From Spirosomataceae bacterium (GTDB lineage: Bacteria; Bacteroidota; Bacteroidia; Cytophagales; Spirosomataceae): a stretch of DNA of 5,870 nt. The first letter of the stretch is position 1. The number at the start of each line of letters is the position of its first letter. The notes below the pieces were generated by a model. The model made no database searches and was not told the DNA's origin. It saw only the letters and a program-made list of their open reading frames with translations. Below, piece after piece: positions 1 through 5,709 of this stretch. Position numbers and translations under genes: made by a program. The stretch spans positions 1-5,870 of the forward strand of contig JALOLW010000276.1 of assembly GCA_025455795.1 (NCBI GenBank), given 5' to 3'.

Positions 1-947
1 TCAGCAATCACATACACCTTTTTGGCTTTGTTTATGCCAAAAGGCGTATATGATTTCAAGAAACCGCTTTCTTCGAGTTCGTTGAGCTTGATGGTCAAAT
101 CTCCCCCCGAAATCAGCTTGAAATAATTGATGAGGTTGTTTCTGGTAGCTCTTGTCCCCAACTCATAAATTTTGCGAAGGAGCTGTTCATGTTTACCTGA
201 TTGGTTGAAGAGTGACGAAAAAATGAATTTGAACTCGTTTTTGAGCAAACCAGTTTCTTCAAAGCAAATCTGCTCGACGTTTTGGGCTGCACTTTGTCCC
301 CGCTTTACTTGCTCTAAGTAGTAGGGAACTCCGCCCATCACCATGTACAACTGCACGATTTGATAGCGATCCAATCCAATGTCCTTTGCCTGGAAGTAGG
401 ATTCTGTTTCGTGAAGTGTAAAAGGTTCAATTTTCATTCGCTGTGTCACCCTATTGTAGAGTCCTCCTTTGTTTCGAATGAGCTCGTGTATCATCCATGA
501 GGCCGCCGAGCCACACACGAGCAGTTTAAGGTCGGGCTGTGTGCTTGCCCAACTGTTCCAAAAAAACTCTAAACCCGTTAGAAAATCTGATTTTTTGGTG
601 TCAAACCACGGGAGTTCGTCTAAAAAGACAATTTTAGTACCCGTTTTTTTTGAAAGCTCCGTCCTCAAAACAGCAAAGGCTTCAAGCCAACTCTGAGGTG
701 TCGAAAATTCCTTTTGAAAATATTGATTTAAAAAGAAAGTGAAGTTGGTCAGTTGTGTCTGTGTATTGCTATTGGCTAATCCTGTGGCGTAAAATGCAAA
801 ATTTTGGTCGAAATACTCTTTGATCAAGAAGGTTTTGCCTACGCGCCTACGACCATAAATAGCCACAAACTCAGCCTTATCTGACGCTATTATTTCTGCC
901 AATTTTTGTTGCTCGAATACCCGCCCAATGATTTTCATGTTTATCAT
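1..947 (-). CDS. AAA-type ATPase of the archaeal-ATPase/DUF234-associated family (3' end beyond window)
   Basis: The minus frame is open from ATG 947 to the window edge (315 codons, no stop). A P-loop GRRRVGKT lies at residues 32-39. A Walker B strand, KIVFLDELPWF, lies at about 105-115. A sensor-like strand, LLVCGSAASWM, lies at 142-152. The family-typical GGVPYYL follows near residue 210, and a winged-helix-like region ends the visible part (KIYELGTRATRNNLI and LTIKLNELEESGFLKSY). This order is the signature of the predicted ATPases common in multiple copies in Bacteroidota and archaea. Their role is not established; nucleotide-dependent DNA binding or a defence/TA-like role has been suggested. 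GGAG at 955-952 lies 4 nt before ATG 947 and 13 nt before the alternative in-frame ATG 938, so the start is uncertain by three codons. The gene is separated from the ccm operon by a terminator and has an unusual repeated leader. Only the C-terminal part is missing. Confidence 0.88.
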   Translation of the reverse strand, partial: MINMKIIGRVFEQQKLAEIIASDKAEFVAIYGRRRVGKTFLIKEYFDQNFAFYATGLANSNTQTQLTNFTFFLNQYFQKEFSTPQSWLEAFAVLRTELSKKTGTKIVFLDELPWFDTKKSDFLTGLEFFWNSWASTQPDLKLLVCGSAASWMIHELIRNKGGLYNRVTQRMKIEPFTLHETESYFQAKDIGLDRYQIVQLYMVMGGVPYYLEQVKRGQSAAQNVEQICFEETGLLKNEFKFIFSSLFNQSGKHEQLLRKIYELGTRATRNNLINYFKLISGGDLTIKLNELEESGFLKSYTPFGINKAKKVYVIA

Positions 948-1013
948 TTTTCTCCAAAAATAGGAAATTTTTAAATTTTTGGAGAAAAATAGCGCATATT
1001 TTTCTCCAAAAAT
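946..1013. repeat. Three exact copies of a 16-bp motif in alternating orientation in the ATPase leader
   Basis: ATTTTTCTCCAAAAAT occurs at 946-961 and 998-1013, and its reverse complement ATTTTTGGAGAAAAAT at 975-990. The two same-strand copies also share the following AG (to 963 and 1015). The unit is itself an imperfect palindrome, with ATTTTT/AAAAAT arms around CTCC. Copies 2 and 3 extend to a 17-bp perfect inverted repeat (975-991 with 997-1013) around 5 nt. Copies 1 and 2 form a 16-bp inverted repeat around 13 nt. Copy 1 holds the GGAG ribosome binding site of the ATPase gene and overlaps its first ATG. The repeats are visible directly; an operator or RNA-switch role is inference. Confidence 0.9.
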
Positions 1014-1014
1014 A
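1007..1014 (-). promoter_or_regulatory. Candidate -7 element of the ATPase promoter
   Basis: Read on the minus strand, TATTTTTG (1014 to 1007) fits the Bacteroidota -7 consensus TAnnTTTG. A consensus -33 TTG is not present at the usual distance; the nearest is TCG at 1037-1035, 20 nt upstream. The position between the ccm terminator and the ATPase start is right for a promoter, and would start the transcript near 1000, inside repeat copy 3. Copy 1 contains the same octamer (962-955) but is too close to the start codon and lacks a -33 element. The element is also simply part of the repeat, so this is tentative. Confidence 0.3.
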
Positions 1015-1036
1015 GATTTTTACATTGGTTTTGGCG

Positions 1037-1076
1037 AAAAATAAAAAATCCCAAGCCTGTGTAGCTTAGGATTTTT
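1037..1076 (-). terminator. Rho-independent terminator of the ccm operon
   Basis: On the minus strand a 14-bp stem (1076-1063 with 1057-1044, two G-T positions) surrounds a 5-nt loop and runs into T-rich sequence (1048-1037). It begins 28 nt after the ccmF stop codon. The A-rich strand opposite the T tract could let it work weakly in the other direction, but no plus-strand gene ends here. Confidence 0.85.
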
Positions 1077-1103
1077 GGGGTTTCACTAAGAATAAAAGGG
1101 GAT

Positions 1104-3722
1104 TTACCCTTTATCTCGCATCAGTCTAAACTCTCTAAACCTTCGAATCGTGGCCAGACCAAATCCAAAGGCTAAAATCAGTGTACCAATCCAGAGGACA
1201 TTGATAAGGGGTTTTTCGACGGCCTTCATCACGATATAGTCGCGCTGCTTAGAGTTGATGTCAAACGTAAACTTGCCCGTTTTGGGGTCAATGGCCATAA
1301 ACTGCATTCTGAGGCCGAGTTCTTCGCTCACTTCGGGTTTGCGGAGTACCATACGGTCTTGGTTGATGGCAAAGGTTGGCGTCATAAAATATTCCCGCTC
1401 TTTGTCAAAAATCTTCACTTGGGCTTTTACGGCCACATCATTAGGGTTGAGCGTTACGCCTTCTACGGCGTCGGTACGACCCACTCCTTCGAGTGTCGCC
1501 ACGTAGTCATTCACAAAAAACGTATCCTGCAACGCCACCGTAAAGCTCTCTGTTTTAGACCATTCTTCGATTTCGTTGGGGTTTCCGCCCATCATCACAT
1601 AAGAGTACAGGTCTTTATTGAGTTCGCGCTTGATGTCGGGCGAAGTCACCGCCCCCATGCGCTCGTTGAACTGAATCCGTGGAAAAATCGTCGTGATACG
1701 CCCTGATGCCTCGCGGTATTCAACTTCGTAGTAAACGTTTTCGGGATAAACTTTGACAGTATCACCTTTTTTGTGGTAAGTTTTGTCGCCAATCGCAATG
1801 TCGCGCAGACATACCGCCCTAAAATCGCCTTCGATGATGTCTATCCAACTGCTCGGCACATACTGTGGTACGCCACGGATTTCGGTGCGTGGGCCTCGGT
1901 ACGTGAGCAGGGCATCGCCCATTTTGGTTGCTTGACCAAGCCAAAGCAAGACATTTTCTTTGTTTTCTTTGTTGCTGTCTTTCGTAAAAAACTCATCGCG
2001 CGAAATCATCAAGCCAGAAGCATTGAGCGACACGATTTTTTGATAGCCCGACGACCACAAAATACCAATCAGCATCAAAGCCGCCCCAATGTGCGTAATT
2101 GCCCCACCCGATAGGCGGTAGTTGCCTTTGATGATATTGAAAATAATAAACAAGTTAGCCACAAAACCAAACATGGCTGCGGTCAAAAATGCGATGTATT
2201 GAAGAAACGTAGCTGTGTCTTTGCCCTTGTTGAGGTTGCCAAAACCGATGATGATGGCCGTTACAAAAAGCGTAATCCAAAGCGGCGTGAGGAGGTCTTG
2301 GAGGTTACCTTTTTTGACGCGCTTCCACCAAAAATACTGCCCTATCCCCGTCAAAACAGCGATGACAGCAAAAAACCACATTTGAAACTTGGTATAATAC
2401 GTGATGGCGTCGGTAGGCGGTGCGAGGTTGGATTTACCACCAAAACTCTCCACGATGCTGTTCCAAACGGGTATCGAAGTGGGGATAATCACCTGAAAAG
2501 CCGCCAAACACAGCACCGTAGCCCCCATAAAAATCCAAAACTCGCGCGAGTAAGTCGAAACTTCTTCATCGTCGGAGGGCATTAATTTCCAGGCGCGGGC
2601 AGCCAAAAATACGGCCACCGCAATAAATACCAACAGGTACATCAGCAACTGGCCCGAAAGCCCCAAATCGGTAAAAGAGTGAACGGAAGCATTGCCCAAA
2701 ATCCCACTGCGCGTCAAGAAAGTAGAGTACAAAATCAACACAAACTGCGCGATGACCAAAATCACCGATGCTTTGAGTGCGGTGGCGTTTTTCTTAGCAA
2801 TAATCATCGTGTGTAAAGCCGCTATCAACACCAACCAGGGAACATACACCGCGTTTTCGACGGGGTCCCAACTCCAATAGCTGTTGAAACTCAGCGTTTC
2901 GTAGGCCCAATAGCCACCCATCAGAATCCCCACACCCAGCACTACCCCCGCCAGCAACGCCCACGGCAGCGTAGGCCGAATCCACTCAATGACTTGCTTG
3001 CGCCAAAGCCCCGCCATCAAAAATGCAAACGGCACGAGGGTAAGCGCAAAACCCAAAAACAACGTAGGCGGGTGAATCACCATCCAATAATTTTGGAGCA
3101 GAGGATTGAGACCATTGCCGTCCTTAGGAATAAAATCAGGATTGGTCGCCCACACGGGCAAGTCAGGCATGGCCTCGCGCATGAGCAAAAAGGGCGTACT
3201 GCCGATTTTGAAATCAACCCCTGGAATCACGACGCCCAAAATCATGGAGGTCAAAAACGCTTGTACCAAGGCATAGACGGTCATCATGGGGGCTTCGAGA
3301 GTCCCCACCTTTCTGATTAAAATCACGCCCAAAACCGCCTGCCAAAACATCCAGAGCATAAAACTACCCTCTTGCCCTTCCCAAAAGCACGAAATCATAT
3401 AGTACCACGGCAACGCCTTAGAGGAGTGACTCCACGCATAGTGATACTCAAAATGATGCCCGTAAATGATGACATAGAGCGTGACACAAACGCCCAAAAT
3501 CGCTGCTGCATGGACATAAAAAGACAAACGGGCGAAACGCAGCCAGACCCCACCCCCAGCCCCAGCCCCTCTCCCCACGGAGAGGGGAGGCGACTCCTCC
3601 CTCTCATTGAGGAGAGGGGGCAAGGGGGTGAGGTTAGAGGCTCTGAAATAAGCAAACGTAGCGACCAAGGCCGTTACAAAAGAGATGATGACCAGTAAGT
3701 GGCCGAGATTTCCGAGAAGCAT
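1104..3722 (-). CDS. ccmF: Cytochrome c heme lyase subunit CcmF (CcsA/CcmF family)
   Basis: This 872-residue polytopic membrane protein ligates heme from holo-CcmE to apocytochrome c on the outer face of the inner membrane. The tryptophan-rich WWD segment lies at residues 271-296 (YWAY, then YWSWDPVENA). Four histidines fit the positions of the heme-contacting ones in E. coli CcmF: H217 (IHPPT), H304 (AALHTM), H348 (ASVHSF) and H544 (THIGA). About 14 hydrophobic helices precede residue 560. A soluble, probably periplasmic, region of about 275 residues follows, then a last helix at about 838-857 and a basic tail. Proteobacterial CcmF is about 650 residues; the longer form is usual in Bacteroidota. 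Residues 30-59, between helices 1 and 2, are low-complexity (Pro/Glu/Gly) and encoded by a palindromic repeat (3545-3637). The ATG overlaps the Uma2 stop as TAATG, suggesting coupled translation. Family assignment is firm. Confidence 0.97.
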   Translation of the reverse strand: MLLGNLGHLLVIISFVTALVATFAYFRASNLTPLPPLLNEREESPPLSVGRGAGAGGGVWLRFARLSFYVHAAAILGVCVTLYVIIYGHHFEYHYAWSHSSKALPWYYMISCFWEGQEGSFMLWMFWQAVLGVILIRKVGTLEAPMMTVYALVQAFLTSMILGVVIPGVDFKIGSTPFLLMREAMPDLPVWATNPDFIPKDGNGLNPLLQNYWMVIHPPTLFLGFALTLVPFAFLMAGLWRKQVIEWIRPTLPWALLAGVVLGVGILMGGYWAYETLSFNSYWSWDPVENAVYVPWLVLIAALHTMIIAKKNATALKASVILVIAQFVLILYSTFLTRSGILGNASVHSFTDLGLSGQLLMYLLVFIAVAVFLAARAWKLMPSDDEEVSTYSREFWIFMGATVLCLAAFQVIIPTSIPVWNSIVESFGGKSNLAPPTDAITYYTKFQMWFFAVIAVLTGIGQYFWWKRVKKGNLQDLLTPLWITLFVTAIIIGFGNLNKGKDTATFLQYIAFLTAAMFGFVANLFIIFNIIKGNYRLSGGAITHIGAALMLIGILWSSGYQKIVSLNASGLMISRDEFFTKDSNKENKENVLLWLGQATKMGDALLTYRGPRTEIRGVPQYVPSSWIDIIEGDFRAVCLRDIAIGDKTYHKKGDTVKVYPENVYYEVEYREASGRITTIFPRIQFNERMGAVTSPDIKRELNKDLYSYVMMGGNPNEIEEWSKTESFTVALQDTFFVNDYVATLEGVGRTDAVEGVTLNPNDVAVKAQVKIFDKEREYFMTPTFAINQDRMVLRKPEVSEELGLRMQFMAIDPKTGKFTFDINSKQRDYIVMKAVEKPLINVLWIGTLILAFGFGLATIRRFREFRLMRDKG
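3545..3637. repeat. GC-rich palindromic repeat element inserted in frame in ccmF
   Basis: About 93 bp of C/G-rich sequence interrupts ordinary coding DNA. It has imperfect inverted ends: ACCCCACCCCC from 3547 faces GGGGGTGAGGT ending at 3634. Two internal hairpins are visible: CCCCTCTCC (3566-3574) with GGAGAGGGG (3579-3587), loop CCAC; and CCCTCTC (3599-3605) with GAGAGGG (3612-3618). The pattern matches the dispersed palindromic repeats often seen between genes in Bacteroidota and cyanobacteria. It contains no stop in the ccmF frame, nor in at least one other minus frame and one plus frame. The edges are estimated to within a few bases, and no target-site duplication could be identified. 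Confidence 0.8.
3548..3569 (-). other. G-quadruplex motif on the ccmF coding strand
   Basis: Reading the minus strand from 3569 to 3548, four runs of 4, 4, 5 and 4 guanines are separated by loops CT, CT and T. This satisfies the standard quadruplex pattern with very short loops and would also be present in the mRNA. It lies at one end of the palindromic repeat, and its first G run is shared with a competing hairpin stem (3566-3574). Confidence 0.7.
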
Positions 3723-4381
3723 TAGGCTAATATTTCTTGTACAAATTTTACGTGAATTTCATGGTCAAACATTGCTCGCACGGGGATATTCAACCCTTCA
3801 ATAACAAAACTATGGACAACACCCTCGTCCGTTTTTTTGATGAGTTTATATTCTCCATTTTCTAAGTGATACTGTTCTATGATGTCAGCATCAGCATCTA
3901 TCATCCAATATTCCTCCACGCCATGCGAAGCATAATCATTGTATTTAACGCCACGGTCGCGGCCTTCGGTAGCACTCGAAAGTACTTCTATCACAAAATC
4001 TGGGACGGGAAAAAGTGCTTGATTGGGTTGGATGGCATCTGCTTTTTCTTTTCTGAAAAACATTATGTCAGGCTCGTAGTCATTGCGTGTAAAACGCGAC
4101 ATTACCTTTTCGTGGGTACTCCGCCCTAATTGATGACGGAGTGTGTACAAACTGACAATCCGAAAAGCACAGTCACTCACAAAGGCATGACGACTGCGTA
4201 CAGGCGAATGAACAATCATTTCGCCATTGATGAACTCGGCTTTGATGTCGGGCGTAATTTCATCATAAAACCGCTCTCGTCGCGCTTGTTCTTCCCTAAG
4301 CTTATTTTGGGCTGCCTCAATCACTTTAAAAGCGTCGGGCTGCTCCAATAGCAATTCTACCACTTCCGATGATTTGCTCAT
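3722..4381 (-). CDS. Uma2-family protein (DUF820, PD-(D/E)XK nuclease fold)
   Basis: This 219-residue protein has the Uma2 layout: an N-terminal helical segment (1-42), EFINGEMI (49-56) with HSPVRSRHA, then EPDIMFF (103-109), PDFVIEVLSSATEGRD (127-142), K146, and GVEEYWMID (154-162). D105, D128 and E132 are the likely metal-binding acids of the restriction-endonuclease-like fold and are present. The cellular role of Uma2 proteins is unknown despite the 'putative restriction endonuclease' label. The gene starts 4 nt after the ccmE stop and its TAA shares a base with the ccmF ATG, so it is embedded in the ccm operon and probably co-translated with ccmF. No strong Shine-Dalgarno precedes ATG 4381. 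Nothing in the protein suggests a heme or membrane function; it looks like a passenger gene. Confidence 0.92.
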   Translation of the reverse strand: MSKSSEVVELLLEQPDAFKVIEAAQNKLREEQARRERFYDEITPDIKAEFINGEMIVHSPVRSRHAFVSDCAFRIVSLYTLRHQLGRSTHEKVMSRFTRNDYEPDIMFFRKEKADAIQPNQALFPVPDFVIEVLSSATEGRDRGVKYNDYASHGVEEYWMIDADADIIEQYHLENGEYKLIKKTDEGVVHSFVIEGLNIPVRAMFDHEIHVKFVQEILA

Positions 4382-4385
4382 GCGT

Positions 4386-4820
4386 TTATACTTTTTTGGC
4401 GGTTGCCTCCTTGAACTCAGGCTTTTCGTTTTCGTACTTAGACGGGCATTTCATCAAGATTTTTTCACAAGCAAAATGGTTGCCTTGCATTGAACCAATG
4501 ACAACAACCTGCTCTGATTTGTCAAAATCCTGCGGTTTGGGGCTGCTGTATATTACTTTTTGCTCGCGGTTGTTGTTGTCCACAAGCACAAATTCAAAGT
4601 GGTTGGCATCCATTACGGGGTCGTACTTCATGCCCACAATTTGACCCGCTGCGTCTTTTTTGAGTTTGCCTACTACGTGAATCGCCTTTGTTTCGCCCTC
4701 TTTGGCCATTTCGTCGGCCTGAGCAAAATCCACGTAAGTGCTGGCATCGCCTGCGGTGGAGACGATGATGCCGATAGCCATCGCTATCACTATCAATCCA
4801 AAAATATGTATCTTTTTCAT
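4386..4820 (-). CDS. ccmE: Cytochrome c maturation heme chaperone CcmE, Cys-type
   Basis: This 144-residue protein has one N-terminal membrane anchor (about 5-23) followed by an OB-fold domain (AIHVVGKLKK, HFEFVLVDNNNREQKVIYSS, EQVVVIGSMQG). CcmE takes heme from the CcmABCD complex, holds it covalently in the periplasm and passes it to CcmF. Classic CcmE binds heme through His in HxxxY. Here the same place reads C125-P-S-K-Y129, the CxxxY variant known from Desulfovibrio and some archaea. The C-terminal tail (130-144) is short and charged. The start at 4820 gives the expected basic-hydrophobic anchor. The gene lies 18 nt downstream of the PIN toxin gene and 4 nt upstream of uma2. There is no clear Shine-Dalgarno, as is common in this phylum. 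Confidence 0.95.
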   Translation of the reverse strand: MKKIHIFGLIVIAMAIGIIVSTAGDASTYVDFAQADEMAKEGETKAIHVVGKLKKDAAGQIVGMKYDPVMDANHFEFVLVDNNNREQKVIYSSPKPQDFDKSEQVVVIGSMQGNHFACEKILMKCPSKYENEKPEFKEATAKKV

Positions 4821-4838
4821 TGTTGTACTGTGTTTAGT

Positions 4839-5225
4839 TTACCAAAGTCTTTGTATGCCGTAATTGTCAAACAATTCTTCTTTTGAAATCAAAGTCAAGT
4901 CCTCTGCTAACGCTTGACAAATCAACGTTCTATTAAATGGGTCTCGGTGGTGGAAGGGGAGCTGGGAAAGGCGGAGAATGTGTAAGTTATTGAGAGGTAA
5001 TACTCTTTTAAGATTATTTTCTTCTAACCATTTTTCAAACTCAATAAACGGGATTTCTAAATCAATTTTTCCAAGGCTGATTTTGATCGCCAGTTCCCAA
5101 AAGGAAATAATACTAACATAACAGTTAGCATAATCATTGGTGATTAGTTCTCTTACAGCAACAGGTAATTTTGAGTCACCTTTCATGAACCATATCAATG
5201 TATGCGTATCGAGCAAATACTTCAT
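4839..5225 (-). CDS. PIN-domain toxin of a type II toxin-antitoxin module (VapC-like)
   Basis: This 128-residue PIN-domain protein is a predicted Mg-dependent RNase. Acidic residues in PIN order are D6 (LLDTHTLIW), E44 (SFWELAIKIS), D95 (HHRDPFNR) and, at the end, E116 (LISKEELFDNYG). Two positions differ from the common pattern: the usual second Asp of DPFDR is N98, and the usual Asp after ISK is Glu. Length and motif order match the subfamily paired with DUF2281 antitoxins. Its ATG overlaps the antitoxin stop as ATGA, so it should be translated by coupling to the antitoxin. The pair sits between the ccmD-like gene and ccmE. By eye the coding DNA is more AT-rich than ccmF, consistent with later acquisition. 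The cellular target cannot be inferred. Confidence 0.9.
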   Translation of the reverse strand: MKYLLDTHTLIWFMKGDSKLPVAVRELITNDYANCYVSIISFWELAIKISLGKIDLEIPFIEFEKWLEENNLKRVLPLNNLHILRLSQLPFHHRDPFNRTLICQALAEDLTLISKEELFDNYGIQRLW

Positions 5226-5425
5226 GGGTACATATATTCTTTAAAGTCTTCCAATGGTTCATCGAAATCCTCAGACATTGTAATTTTCCCCTTGAAACTG
5301 CCAAAAACTGGTTTTTTCTCTTCCGCAGGCTGCTTACTTGCCAAAAAATCCACAAACTCCTCTACCACAGCCTGTTTTTCAGGGGGGAGTTTTTCGAGTT
5401 TTGCTACCAAATCTACGAGGCTCAT
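5222..5425 (-). CDS. DUF2281-family antitoxin partner of the PIN toxin
   Basis: This 67-residue, acidic protein has an N-terminal helical part (LEKLPPEKQAVVEEFVDFLASK, about residues 10-31). After a linker it ends in FGSFKGKITMSEDFDEPLEDFKEYM, the characteristic DUF2281 tail that is likely to wrap the toxin. No DNA-binding motif is obvious, and autoregulation cannot be judged. It overlaps the upstream ccmD-like stop by 4 nt (ATGA, 5422-5425) and the downstream toxin start by 4 nt (5222-5225), a strict antitoxin-then-toxin order. This arrangement leaves no room for an intergenic promoter of its own, so expression probably follows the ccm operon unless a promoter lies within the ccmD-like gene. 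Confidence 0.9.
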   Translation of the reverse strand: MSLVDLVAKLEKLPPEKQAVVEEFVDFLASKQPAEEKKPVFGSFKGKITMSEDFDEPLEDFKEYMYP

Positions 5426-5646
5426 TTTTTTAGTTGTTTTTCGAGTTTGGACACTTTACGTTCCATGCTAATTAAAAACAAAATAATTCCCGCAAAAATG
5501 ACCGAAATCACGGCCACGACAACCCATATTTTGCCATCGGCCCGCATTTGGTCGGCCATCGGTATTTCTTCTGTAACAGTTTGTTGGGCAAAGAGGTTTG
5601 TCGAAATCAACATTCCCAACAGCAAAGAGAGCAGTTTATATTTCAT
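5422..5646 (-). CDS. ccmD: CcmD family protein (small membrane subunit of the heme exporter)
   Basis: This 74-residue protein starts at ATG 5646. An upstream in-frame ATG (5679) would add 11 residues ahead of a good signal-like sequence and is not preferred. Residues 1-20 (basic, then LLSLLLGMLI, ending LFA before QQ) look like a signal peptide. A polar stretch with MADQMRADGK follows, then a transmembrane helix (40-59, IWVVVAVISVIFAGIILFLI) and a charged tail (ERKVSKLEKQLKK). CcmD proteins are small single-helix partners of CcmC/CcmE needed to release holo-CcmE. The length, the MADxMRxxGKIWVVV pattern and the position after ccmC fit the Bacteroidota 'CcmD family'. The symbol rests on context and shape more than on residue identity. 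The stop overlaps the antitoxin start. Confidence 0.8.
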   Translation of the reverse strand: MKYKLLSLLLGMLISTNLFAQQTVTEEIPMADQMRADGKIWVVVAVISVIFAGIILFLISMERKVSKLEKQLKK

Positions 5647-5709
5647 ACAGTAGTCAGTTATCAGATATTTGTTCAACAATTTGTATGTAAGTATTTGTTT
5701 GTTAGTGAG
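5647..5709. other. ccmC-ccmD spacer, nothing recognised
   Basis: This AT-rich gap of 63 nt is the largest in the operon. I see no terminator hairpin, no clear TTG/TAnnTTTG promoter pair and no Shine-Dalgarno before ATG 5646. Confidence 0.5.

Noticed and set aside
469..696. Plus-strand 75-codon ORF
   Set aside because: It is antisense to the Walker B region of the ATPase, which is the real gene here.
946..1015. Possible CRISPR array
   Set aside because: There are only three short copies in alternating orientation with unequal AT-rich spacers of 13 and 7 nt, and no cas genes.
1359..2585. Several plus-strand ORFs of 80-130 codons under ccmF
   Set aside because: All are antisense to a clearly conserved gene, are rich in His/Arg/Lys as expected for shadows, and show no domains.
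3372..3698. Plus- and minus-strand ORFs across the palindromic repeat
   Set aside because: They are open only because the element lacks stops in several frames; the Pro/Ser/Gly-rich translation is typical of the repeat itself.
5198..5653. Plus-strand ORF of 151 codons
   Set aside because: It lies antisense to the antitoxin and ccmD-like genes, has no family resemblance or ribosome binding site, and its composition is that of an antisense shadow.
5422..5679. Longer start (ATG 5679) for the ccmD-like gene
   Set aside because: It would place 11 extra residues, including Asp-Tyr-Cys, before a good signal peptide; ATG 5646 gives a normal N-terminus.
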